64,000 nucleotides of DNA from assembly GCF_000346465.2 (NCBI RefSeq), contig NC_034012.1, positions 6,634,353-6,698,352 on the forward strand, given 5' to 3'. Position numbers and translations under genes: made by a program. The stretch is from Prunus persica (Eukaryota > Streptophyta > Magnoliopsida > Rosales > Rosaceae). The notes beneath the pieces were generated by a model, which was not told the DNA's origin, ran no database searches, and saw only the letters and a program-made list of their open reading frames with translations. Each line of letters begins with the position of its first letter. The first letter of the stretch is position 1. This document shows positions 10,856 to 20,132 of this stretch, one piece after another.

Positions 10856-11377
10856 TCATAATCCTCTTATTGTATAATAAAAATTACACAGACAATTTGG
10901 TTCTGTTCGAAGAGGTTTTTTTAAGATTCAAATTGGAACTGGAACTTGACCGACCGATCCAGTTAGATTTTTTGAACCATAGTTGACTTTTTAGTAAACA
11001 TTGCTTCTTCTTTTTTTAGCCCACTTTGTTCATCTCAATTTATTGGCTCTTCGGTTCTACTGCCCACCCCTAGCCAAAACCATCATGCATCCATAGATCA
11101 ATCTCCAAGACTAAAGGTCATAATCCTCTTATCGTATAATAAAAATTACACAGATGATTTGGTTCAGTCCGAATAGGTTTTTTTAAGATTCAAATCGGAA
11201 TTGGAACTTGATCAAACGATCAGGTTAGAGTTTTTGAAACATAGTTTACTTTTTAGTCAACATTGCTTTTTTTTTTTTTTTGCCGCTTTTTTCATCTCAA
11301 TTTATCGGCTCTTCAATTCTAATGCCCACCCCTAACCAAAACCATCATGCATCCATAGTTCAATCTCCAAGACTAAA
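10856..11377. repeat. Tandem duplication, period 262 bp
   Basis: Two direct copies, 10856-11117 and 11118 to about 11377, both starting TCATAATCCTCTTAT and ending in the AATCTCCAAGACTAAAG block, with visible substitutions throughout. The end of each copy resembles the RLP downstream segment near 19015 and 52140 (CCATAATGCATCCA type). Confidence 0.8.
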
Positions 11378-12119
11378 GATCACCATTTGGCTAGCCAACC
11401 CATGGGTAGATGGGGCCTGCCCAGCCCATCTATGAGATAATAAAGATCATGTTTCCCTGAACCTTTTGAGAGCCCACCCCCATTGTGGTCCACTAATTCT
11501 TCTACCATTATTTTGATTTACTTTCGCATCAACCCTTGATTTGATATCATTGTTTTTGTCCTCAAAGTGGAAAAGTTGCACCGTTATGAGAATCCAAGTG
11601 TTTGAATAATATGGCTACATAGGGGAATGGTAATTCCACTATATTTGTTTATTTATCAGTATCATGTTATTTGCAATGTAATCACATACTCAAAATAACG
11701 CAAACACAAAGAGAACATGAGAATTTATAGAGGTTCGACAATGTGTCTACGTTTTCTTGGTGATCCACTCAAGAAATTCATTAGTATGCAAGAATAACTT
11801 TGGTTACAATAAAGAACACCTTTATCTCTCACAAAATCTAGCTCTCTTTCTCTCACCTTTGCTCAAACCCAATTTGCGCTCTTGTTCTCTCTCTTATGAA
11901 AACTCTAACACTAAATTGCATGTTTTTAGTTTATAGGACTTTCGTACAATCATACAAGGAATAGGAAACCTAAAAGTCCCAAAAACCTGAGGAAAAAACC
12001 ATCCTAAAATGCTAAGAATTAGGATAGGTCACACGACTATAGCTCGAGCACCTCAAGTCCACTCGAGCGCCTGGGTTTTTGCAAATTCCACCTCTCTGCC
12101 TCTCGAGCGCCTCCTATGA
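11378..12119. other. Spacer at the left edge of the RLP array
   Basis: No gene seen. 11460-11600 resembles the segment downstream of each RLP (19070-19200, 31690-31810, 52200-52320). From about 11785 on it matches the spacer before the relics of the other two units (23650 and 45080), which marks the left limit of the triplicated sequence. The stretch 11690-11785 looks like retroelement LTR sequence but has no clear end. Confidence 0.45.
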
Positions 12120-12373
12120 CCGCTCGAGTGCTAGAGGCTAGTAACTCGGTCAGCAGCCCTTAGATTGAAATTTTCCTTCGTTCCTTCTGCATCCATTAGG
12201 TGAGCCAACATCAATAGTTTTTCCTACGACTGTGATTCAACTAGGAGGTGATTGCTCGAGTCCTGGAGCCCAGTCCCTTGGTCTGCAGCCCTTTGATTGA
12301 CCCTTTCCTTCGTTCCTTTTGCATCCATTAGGTGAGCCAACATCAATAGTTTTTCCTTCGACTGCGATCCAAC
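12120..12373. repeat. Two-copy tandem repeat, about 133 bp
   Basis: A block with CTCGAGTGCTAG, then TTCCTTCGTTCCTT and GTGAGCCAACATCAATAG, occurs twice in a row. The same doublet is present in the other units at about 23960-24215 and 45380-45630, so it predates the triplication. Confidence 0.7.
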
Positions 12374-13124
12374 TTTCTAAGTTGGCATGTCCTCATCAGT
12401 TGTGCAATCTTCCCTTGCTTGACATCCTAGACCTTAGTCACAACAACTTTTCAGGGACCCTTCCCAAGTGTTCGAAATATATGACTTCTTTGGTTTATGG
12501 TATTTCGAATGTGAGTTACTATGAAAGATATTTTGGGCAAACCACATTGACCTCAAAAGGAAGAGAACTTGCATATAACAAGACCCTATTCTGGGTGAAA
12601 AGCATTGATCTTTCATCAAATAATTTGGAAAGTGAAATCTCAGAAGAAATAACAAGCCTCATTGCGTTGAGTATCCTGAACTTGTCAAATAAGTGGAAAC
12701 ATTCCTTCAAAGAACTTTCAATGGCTGGAAACTAAGGATCTCTCACCAATCGCCTTTTTCGAAAAATTCCTCGAAGTGTTTTTTCTTTAACCTCTTTGTC
12801 CCACTTGAACTTGTCTGGTAGAATTCCTTTTGTCCATTTATTACGGCAACCGGTTACTGTGTGGAGAAAGTCTTTCAACTAAGTGCCGTGGAGATGAAAC
12901 TTTTACTGCTACAATGCAAAAGGCACTAACGCAGATGGAAATGATAAGCTGTGATTCTATGTCAGCATGGTGTTGGGCTTTATCGTAGGCTTTTGGGGTG
13001 TTTGTGGCACATTACTTGTAAAGGAGTCATGGAGGTATGCCTATTTCGATTCTTTGATGACATCAAAAATAAGGTTGCATTGGCAATTCAACTGAAGTTG
13101 GCTCATTTGCGAAGAAAATATTGA
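12374..13124 (+). pseudogene. RLP 3' relic, unit 1
   Basis: Encodes the C-terminal third of an RLP: an LRR with [14 protein letters not shown], the island region with a KGRELAYN motif, two more LRRs ([12 protein letters not shown]), then, after an in-frame stop near 12735 and frameshifts, the cap region, membrane helix (GFWGVCGTLL in another frame) and tail to a stop at 13122-13124. The N-terminal two thirds are absent, so it cannot make a receptor. The left border is abrupt and follows directly on the tandem repeat. The same relic lies ahead of the RLPs of units 2 and 3. Confidence 0.85.
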
Positions 13125-13559
13125 TTGGAAAAAGAAAAAGAAAATTTAGTGTTGCAGTTCATATGATTAATCATGATGCAGCATTTGATGTATTTGGTTT
13201 TTTCCCAACGTTGGTAACGTATAACTAATATATTCGATATTTTCATCAAAAAAATGACATGTTTCTAGTCTCTGTATTCCAAAGAGCAGTTTGTAAAAGT
13301 ATATTGTAATGCTACACCTGCAAAACTCCACTACCTTTGTGCATAGAGGACTTGGAAAACTTGTAAAATGGGATGGGGACTTGGAATCTGGAGCAATGAT
13401 TTCCAGATTGATTTTACACCCTCCTACCATCCTGTAAATTCTTGAAGATAAAGTAATGGCAATGGTACAGGAAGATAATATATACTAAGAAAATACACTA
13501 ACGATCCAAGTACCTGATTGGACTTGCGAACTTGCAAAATGGGTTGAGGAGATGGATGA
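13125..13559. other. Spacer between relics
   Basis: No gene is seen. 13125-13435 is shared with 25645-25965 and 46354-46670. From 13436 the sequence is unique to unit 1 until about 13998, where the shared sequence resumes. Either unit 1 gained about 560 bp or the other units lost it. Confidence 0.5.
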
Positions 13560-13786
13560 AGACTGGGACTTTTACTGCTACAGATGCAAAATATAGTAAC
13601 GATGGAGGTGAAAATGTTAGCATGGTATATTTGGCTTTGTCATAGGCTTTTGGGGTGTTCGCGGCTCATTAATGGTAAAGAAATTATGGCGATATGCCTA
13701 TTTTCGGTTAATTGATGATGTCAAAGACAAGGTAACTCTAGCAATCGCATTGAAAGTGGCTCATTTGCAAAGGAAATTTTGTGATG
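13560..13786 (+). pseudogene. Second RLP C-terminal relic
   Basis: About 225 bp resembling the end of the RLP at 58646. It starts with the acidic spacer (ACTTTTACTGCTACAGATGC), then the membrane helix, juxtamembrane and tail (GCAATCGCATTGAAAGTGGC). Reading frames are broken and the extracellular part is missing. It keeps the tail that the intact RLPs at 14863-51151 and 58646 have lost, so it shows the older state of the C-terminus. Confidence 0.7.
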
Positions 13787-13791
13787 TTTAA

Positions 13792-13794
<3 letters not shown>

Positions 13795-13831
<37 letters not shown>
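13795..13831. repeat. (AT)n microsatellite
   Basis: Pure AT/TA run directly after the RLP relic. Confidence 0.9.
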
Positions 13832-13835
<4 letters not shown>

Positions 13836-14799
13836 TTCCCTCCTTGTTTTTATTTGTTTGTTTTGTTTTGTTTTTCCTTTTTTTTTTTTTATATATCAAT
13901 TATTGTATGCAGTACATACTAGTAAAGACGAACATCAATATTCCAGGAGCAATGTTATGGAGGCGTATCATCTCTAAAAGAGAGAATGTGGTTTTTATTT
14001 TTCTACCTGAAGTTTTTATTTATTTTATGCATTTAAGATTTTTTTAATTTGAGTTGTTCGGGAAACTTCACTTCTTGGAGCAGCCCACCTAAATAGTCTT
14101 TCAGTTTAAGAGATGCAGTATAATGGTGCAAGAAGACTGTTATTATCAGTACACACTTTTGATGAGAGACAGAAGATGATAGAAGCATCACAGCCCAAAG
14201 GAAGATTATAACTCATATACACAACTATGTTCTGGGTCAAACGCAGTGGCGGAGTCCTTCAGAAAATTTAAAAAAATAATTTGAATAGAAGTGTGAATCG
14301 ATTAATAAGTTAATACAACCCAAACCACTCATTTTGGCCCATTTAATAATATCATTATATATATACATTATAAAGAGCGAACATAAATAAGTACAAAGCC
14401 ACTATGATGTCAAAGATGAATAAATCTTCTTTAGTGACAAAACACAGCAAGTTGAATTGATTTGGAGAAAATCTTGCACAACGCACAAAGTGATTAAAAT
14501 TCCTGATTCAGCAACCAAAAATCTTAATTAATTACAAAAAAAAAAAAGAAAAAAGAAAAAAGAATAATTAATTATTATTGTTTAATTTAAAAGAAAAAGA
14601 AACGTCAAATTCTGCATTAATTAAATTGTTGAAAAGTTTAATTTGAAGAGAGTGTCGGCCACTATCCTTACACATTTTTAATTTGAAGGGTTTTTAGTCT
14701 TATTTATGCGTATAGTCAATCTAGTACACATGGTTGAAGATATGAAATCTTATCTGGAAGCCATGATTTCAATAGTTCTTTGCACTCTCCTTTACCTCC
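13832..14799. other. Upstream region of the first intact RLP
   Basis: No gene. 14000-14460 matches the upstream regions of units 2 and 3. It includes a possible hAT terminal relic near 14241 (CAGTGGCGGAGTCC) that also occurs at about 26213 and 46930. Units 2 and 3 have extra sequence (26475-27215) that is absent here. A TTGAC core (W-box-like) lies on the minus strand at about 14714-14718. Confidence 0.5.
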
Positions 14800-14807
14800 T
14801 ATAAATT
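14800..14807 (+). promoter_or_regulatory. TATA box of RLP1
   Basis: TATAAATT, 63 bases before the ATG, in CCTCCTATAAATTC. The distance is 63 in RLP2 and RLP3, 56 in RLP4, 65 in RLP5 and 64 in the partial gene at the right edge. Confidence 0.75.
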
Positions 14808-14862
14808 CAATTATTCTGCTCACAAGCCAACTCCACAAAAACAAAGAAAACTTTGCACCATA

Positions 14863-17802
14863 ATGGCTCATTATCACCTCAGCATTGCTCATTATTTCCT
14901 CATTTTCTTTTTGGCCTCCTCATATCCACACACTAGTAAACTCCATTTTGGTGATGCACTTCCAAGCACGAAACCATGCATCGACGAGGAGAGACGTGCT
15001 CTCCTCGCCTTCAAAAACGATCTCACTGATCCTTCTGGGAGGCTTTCTTCTTGGGTTGGTCAAGCGTGCTGTCAATGGAAAGGCATTTCATGCAAAAAAA
15101 TCACAGGTCATGTTGAAAAGATTGATCTCCAAAATACGTACACATACACACTTTCTGTTTTCGATAGAGAGTGGGATGAGATGGAGAGCTCTTCTTTGGG
15201 TGGTAAGATAAATCCTTCTTTGCTTAGCTTGAAACATTTGAGCTACCTAGATCTAAGCAGGAATGATTTTCAAGGGATTCCCATTCCCACATTCTTTGGT
15301 CAGCTCGAAAGTTTGAGGTATCTCAATATCTCACGTGCTTCATTTGGAGGAGAGATTCCAGCTCATCTTGGTAACCTATCAAACTTGAACTATCTTGACC
15401 TAAGTGAAGAGTCTTACTACTCTTTACTTGAATTACCTTCCAACAACTTGAAATGGCTTTCCAATCTCTCTTCCCTTAAATACCTCAGTCTTGAAGGAGT
15501 GGACCTCAGCAACACTGGGGTAAGTTTGGTAATTGCTTTTAACAATTTTCCTTCCCTACTAGAGTTGCACCTACCCGCATGTCATATTAAAAGCCTTCCA
15601 TTCTCACTAGGAAATGTTAACTTCACATCACTTTTGTTCCTTGACATGTCATATAATGATTTGAAGTTTCCACTTCCTGAATGGTTTTTTTATCTGACTA
15701 GCCTCAGAAAACTTGATCTAAGCGGTAATTTTTTGGGTGGTCCAGTTCCCAGTGAATTTCAAAGCCTCAAATCACTAGAAGCTCTTGATTTGTCTTTTAA
15801 TGATCTTTCAGGTCAAATTCCCAAATTTTTTGGGAACTTTTGCAATCTGAAGACATTGAATCTTGCAAATAACCAATTTGAAGGGGGGATTCAAGAGCTT
15901 TTGGGTGGTTTATCAAGTTGTCCCAATAGTGAATTAGAGTCATTAGATTTGTCTTCTAATAAGCTGAAAAGCCAATTGCCTGCCTCAATAGGGATGCTAC
16001 ACAACTTGAAGTATCTTAACCTCTACAATAACGATATGAGTGGGTCCATTCCTAAAAGTTTGGGGCAACTCTCCGAGCTTGTTCACCTAGATCTATCTTT
16101 TAACTCATGGGAAGGGTTTTTAACAGAAGCCCATTTCACAAATCTCACAAGATTGAAATACTTTTCATTAGGCAAAGTCTTCCCAAGACCAACTCTACCA
16201 ATTCCTCTCATTTTCAATGTGTCTTATGAGTGGGTTCCTCCTTTCAAGCTGCACAAAATTAACATTGGGAACTGTAAAGTAGGTCCTGCCTTTGGAGCAT
16301 GGCTTCAATCTCAAACTGAACTTGTCTTTGTCAAACTTTCTACCACTGGAATCTCAGATTCTGTACCTGAGGATTGGTTCATGAAATTATCTTCCCAAGT
16401 TGAGTATTTGGATTTGTCTTCCAACCAAATCCGTGGAAAGCTTCCCTTGCAATTGAAACTCCCAAATGCACTGCTTTTGGATTTGAGTCATAACCAATTT
16501 GATGGACCAATTCCACTTTGGTCTGGTGACAATGTGGTTCGGTTTAAGCTTGAAACTAATTCATTTTCTGGCACCATTCCATTGAATTTTGACCAAAAGT
16601 TTCCAAAATTGGAATTCCTTTATCTTGCTGAAAATCATTTGCATGGCACCATTCTACCTTCCATTTGCAACATGAAACACTTGATTACCCTTTCTCTGAG
16701 AAACAACAATCTATCAGGAGAATTTCCAAAAGCATGGAGCCTGTTGCCTGATATAATGGTTGTAGATGTTGCATACAACAGTCTCTCAGGCAATCTTCCC
16801 AGTTCAATGGGTGACTCATGTTCTCTTTTCATGTTGAAGATGAACAACAACAATTTCGAGGGTGAAATTCCTTTTTCCTTGAAAACCTGCACTTCTTTGA
16901 GGAATATTGATCTTGGGAATAATAGATTCACTGGTGAAATACCTCCATGGATAGGATCAACTGCTTTCTTGGTGTCAACCCTAAGGCTGAGATCCAATTT
17001 TTTAAGTGGACATATTCCACAACAGTTGTGCAATCTTGGCTACCTTCACATCCTAGACCTTGCTCACAACAGCTTTTCCGGAACGATCCCCAAGTGTTTG
17101 AACAATCTCACTGGTCTCAGTATCTTTAATAACAGTTTTTATAATTTATATCTAGTGTATGACCAACAAACAACAGTGATGAGAGGAAGAGAACTCCAAT
17201 TGAACACTTCTCTAGCGTATGTAAAAAACATTGATCTTTCATCAAATAGGTTTGAAGGTGAAATCCCTCAAGAAATATGCAGCCTCGTTCTATTGAACAG
17301 CTTGAACTTGTCGATGAATCAGTTCAGTGGAAACATCCCATCAAAGATCGGAAACTTGTCGCAGCTCGATACTCTTGATCTCTCACTCAACCACCTTTCA
17401 GGACAGATTCCTCAAAGTCTTTCATCCTTGACCTTCTTGTCTAACTTGAACTTGTCCTATAACAACTTGAGTGGTGAAATTCCTTTGGGAAACCAACTCC
17501 AAGCCCTCCCTGATTCATCCATTTATGAGGGCAACCCATTCCTTTGTGGATTTCCTCTTTCAACCAAGTGCTCCGAAGATGGCAATTCTACTCCCAAGGA
17601 TCCAAAAGACAATGACAATGAAGATGGAAATGAGAAGTTCTGGTTCTATGTAAGTATGGCACTCGGTTTTATCGTTGGCTTTTGGGGTGTTTTTGGCACA
17701 TTAATTGTGAAGAAGTCATGGAGGTATGCTTATTTTCGATGGTTTGATGACATCAAAGATAAGGCAACACTGTGTGTGCGTCGCTTGGTTTGCCAGGAGT
17801 GA
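14863..17802 (+). CDS. EIX2-type leucine-rich-repeat receptor-like protein (RLP1)
   Basis: Intronless, 979 residues. Signal peptide about 1-25; LRR N-cap 39-90 with paired cysteines (C39, C69-C70, C77); about thirty extracellular LRRs of the LDLSxNxLxGxIP type; an island without LRR consensus about 755-788 (RGRELQ); four LRRs; C-cap with NPFLCG; acidic spacer 903-925; membrane helix 926-949 with spaced glycines (GFIVGFWG); cytoplasmic tail 950-979, no kinase. By family knowledge such RLPs are plasma-membrane pattern receptors that need SOBIR1- and BAK1-like kinases; tomato EIX2 senses fungal xylanase. The ligand here is unknown. The last ten residues come from a LINE insertion (17772-18136). 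The start is set by the signal peptide and the TATA distance. It differs from RLP2 and RLP3 at roughly 40 positions. Confidence 0.95.
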   Translation: MAHYHLSIAHYFLIFFLASSYPHTSKLHFGDALPSTKPCIDEERRALLAFKNDLTDPSGRLSSWVGQACCQWKGISCKKITGHVEKIDLQNTYTYTLSVFDREWDEMESSSLGGKINPSLLSLKHLSYLDLSRNDFQGIPIPTFFGQLESLRYLNISRASFGGEIPAHLGNLSNLNYLDLSEESYYSLLELPSNNLKWLSNLSSLKYLSLEGVDLSNTGVSLVIAFNNFPSLLELHLPACHIKSLPFSLGNVNFTSLLFLDMSYNDLKFPLPEWFFYLTSLRKLDLSGNFLGGPVPSEFQSLKSLEALDLSFNDLSGQIPKFFGNFCNLKTLNLANNQFEGGIQELLGGLSSCPNSELESLDLSSNKLKSQLPASIGMLHNLKYLNLYNNDMSGSIPKSLGQLSELVHLDLSFNSWEGFLTEAHFTNLTRLKYFSLGKVFPRPTLPIPLIFNVSYEWVPPFKLHKINIGNCKVGPAFGAWLQSQTELVFVKLSTTGISDSVPEDWFMKLSSQVEYLDLSSNQIRGKLPLQLKLPNALLLDLSHNQFDGPIPLWSGDNVVRFKLETNSFSGTIPLNFDQKFPKLEFLYLAENHLHGTILPSICNMKHLITLSLRNNNLSGEFPKAWSLLPDIMVVDVAYNSLSGNLPSSMGDSCSLFMLKMNNNNFEGEIPFSLKTCTSLRNIDLGNNRFTGEIPPWIGSTAFLVSTLRLRSNFLSGHIPQQLCNLGYLHILDLAHNSFSGTIPKCLNNLTGLSIFNNSFYNLYLVYDQQTTVMRGRELQLNTSLAYVKNIDLSSNRFEGEIPQEICSLVLLNSLNLSMNQFSGNIPSKIGNLSQLDTLDLSLNHLSGQIPQSLSSLTFLSNLNLSYNNLSGEIPLGNQLQALPDSSIYEGNPFLCGFPLSTKCSEDGNSTPKDPKDNDNEDGNEKFWFYVSMALGFIVGFWGVFGTLIVKKSWRYAYFRWFDDIKDKATLCVRRLVCQE

Positions 17803-18136
17803 ATTTCAAAGGGGATTGTATGCAAGTCATCCCAGCTGTTGCATGGACAAATGAAGACCTTTTTTATTTTGGTAGTATTATTGATGATATAAAAACCCTG
17901 GTTACAAACCAGAATGGGTTTAGTTTGCTAGGTGTCAAGCCAATGAGATAGCGCACCTTGTTGCGTGGAGTGCACTGTCTTGTGATTTTAAAGTAGAGTG
18001 GTTTGAGGAATCACAAGATATTATTCAAGATTGTCTTTTTTTTTTATGCTTGTAATAGGGATAAGGTTTAAAGCTCCCATTTTTATTTTAATGATGAATA
18101 AAGTTTCTCTTGTACCGTCGAGGTTCTCTCAAAAAA
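17772..18136 (+). mobile_element. 5'-truncated LINE in the RLP1 C-terminal codons
   Basis: Non-LTR retrotransposon tail. Frames on the plus strand read a plant RNase-H-like end of reverse transcriptase (GDCMQVIPAV, then GSIIDDIKTL, then ANEIAHLVAWSALS), followed by a 3' untranslated part with AATAAAG-like signals and an A run. The left target copy AGATAAGGCAACACT is in the RLP frame. The right copy here is shortened to AGATAAAG followed by TAGCAATTGC, the old RLP tail. The clearest version is in unit 2. Confidence 0.82.
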
Positions 18137-19711
18137 AGATAAAGTAGCAATTGCAGTGAAAGCCGCTCCTTCGCAAAGGAAACTTTGATTAAAACAAGAA
18201 AGTAGAAGAAGTTCTTTTTAAATCAAAATGCTTGAGTATTTATGAAGTTCATATCCCGTGTGATATGTTTTTCCGCTTCAGTTAGAACACCACAATATTC
18301 GACCAAAAAAAGAACACCAAAAAATACGTTCTTTGACTTATGAATTTTAAAATTAAATTGTGCACCCAAACAAATGATTAATGTCGTATTAAACTTACTA
18401 ACCATTTTCCACATGTATATAGTTGGATTTATATATATACACACTAGCTTTTTTTTTTTTTTTTTTTGTGATGATTTCCTCACTCCTCTTTTATTCACTT
18501 ATACTCCCTTTTGTTTTTAAAATATTTTTTATTATAACAAAAAATGAAGCGGATAATAAAAGAGGGGTGAAAATATATAATTTCCAACAAAGGAAGTGTA
18601 AGTGAATAAAAAAGGAGTGAGAAAATCAACTCCCTTTTTTTGGGTTGATAACCTCAGCATTTTTATTATTCAATCCCCCTAAACCTGAGCATTTTTATTT
18701 TCCTGTCTAATGAGACATTTTATTTTCCCATTTCAATTTAACTTAGGATGTCGATAAAAATACAATTGCATATAATAAATAAATAAACCATTTTCTAAGT
18801 CGCAACAAAGGCCAAAATTGAAATATATAAATAAATAAAATCAAATTTAAAAGAAGTCTAAGAATTAGAAGATAAAAAAAACATCAGTACATGTAATAAC
18901 AACATGAAACATTTAAATGGTTCATCTCCTATAAAACAATGCTTCACCATACTTTGGAACAATTGCAGTACCATACTGTATTAAAGCATGCCTTCCGTGC
19001 CCTATGACCCCCAAGACAAAACCATAATGCATCCACAGATTAGTCTCTGAGACAGTTGAGACCAATGTTTCCCCACCTCCATTGTGGTCCACTAGTGCTT
19101 CAACCCTTATCTCTTGATTTACTTTCCGGGTCAATACCCTTTGATTTGATATCATTATTTTTGTCCTCAAAGTAGAAAAGTTGCACCTTTCTGAGAGTCG
19201 AAGTGTTCTATCACTATCATGTAATTTGCAATGTACGTGGAGGCTATTAAATAAACACAATAGACAAATATGAGAAAGAATAAAATTATGGAGGGATACA
19301 ATATGAATAAAATATCAACTATGTATTGTTTCTCTTGAGAGAAAGTAAACGAGTGAGTGGCGGCACTAATGAAGAATAACATAAGCTTCAATTCAAGTTA
19401 GGTTATTTTAGAATGAAAAATTACAAAAATATCCTTGCTCTTAACGGGTTAACGGGTGATTTGCGAATGATACTGCTACAACCCGTTAGCTTAACGGGTG
19501 ACTAATGTGTCCAACCGTTTTCAATCCAACCCATTAAGCTCGACCCAAATACTGTTATTTTCATACGAATTCGTGTCTTGTTAACGGGTCGTATCCAATA
19601 TTGTCAGGTCTACCACAGACACACCTCTGCAAACAAACTCTAAAATGTGTTGGTTCATGATTTAATGGGAAAGCATTTTGTGATTTGTGCCAACGTTTCC
19701 AGCACAAAAGA
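18137..19711. other. Downstream region of RLP1
   Basis: No gene. It starts with the orphaned old RLP tail (to about 18188, ending in a TTTGATT stop region). It holds a MITE at 18472-18628, a stretch shared with all units near 19000-19210, and a possible transposon remnant at about 19440-19600 with repeated AACGGGT motifs. The same content follows RLP2 to 32325. Confidence 0.55.
18472..18628. mobile_element. Small MITE, unit 1 copy
   Basis: About 157 bp with terminal inverted repeats of nearly 40 bp and a few mismatches. The left end is TGATTTCCTCACTCCT and the right end is the complement of TGATTTTCTCACTCCT. Both arms continue through TTATTCACTTA. It has no coding capacity. The superfamily is not clear because no target duplication stands out. 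Unit 2 has the same element at 31123-31282; unit 3 lacks it. Confidence 0.7.
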
Positions 19712-20132
19712 TGTAACATCCCATATCGACCAACGGAGAGAGGGTGATGTGTCTTATATGTACATGCCCGCCTCCATCTAGCACGATGCCTTTTGGGAGC
19801 TCACTGGCTTCGGAGTCATGGGAACTTCGAAGTTAAGCGAGTAAGGGCTAGAGCAATCCTAGGATAGGTGACCCACTAGGAAGTTGCTCGAGAGTTCCCA
19901 GAAACAAAACCGTGAGGGCAGAGAGGGGGGCCCAAAGCGGACAATATTGTGCTACGGTGGAGCCAATCCCAGGATGTGACAATCCCGTCCCCTACGGGAG
20001 TGGATTGTAACATCTCACATCGAACAACGGAGAGAGGGTGATGTGCCTTATATGTACATACCCGCCTCCATCTAACACGAGGCCTTTTGGGAGCTCACTA
20101 GCTTCAGAGTCATGGGAACTCTGAAGTTAAGC
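19712..20132 (+). mobile_element. Cassandra TRIM, unit 2, truncated right LTR
   Basis: Left LTR 19712-19981 (TGTAACATCC to GATGTGACA) with the 5S-like block; an internal part reduced to 24 bp, so the primer-binding site is deleted; right LTR from 20006 that stops at 20132 directly after the 5S box-A-like GAAGTTAAGC, where another LTR element begins. The same breakpoint is in unit 3 (32775/32776), so it arose before the duplication. Confidence 0.85.

Noticed and set aside
16635..17033. Antisense open frame within RLP1, repeated in RLP2 and RLP3
   Set aside because: It is a shadow of the LRR codon pattern on the other strand, with no domain and no promoter.
14863..17802. Receptor kinase rather than receptor-like protein
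   Set aside because: Only 30 residues follow the membrane helix, and no kinase motif lies downstream in any frame.
17803..18188. A second exon restoring the RLP1 tail by splicing out the LINE
   Set aside because: No convincing GT-AG pair flanks the LINE in all three genes, and the stop is reached directly. RNA data could overturn this.
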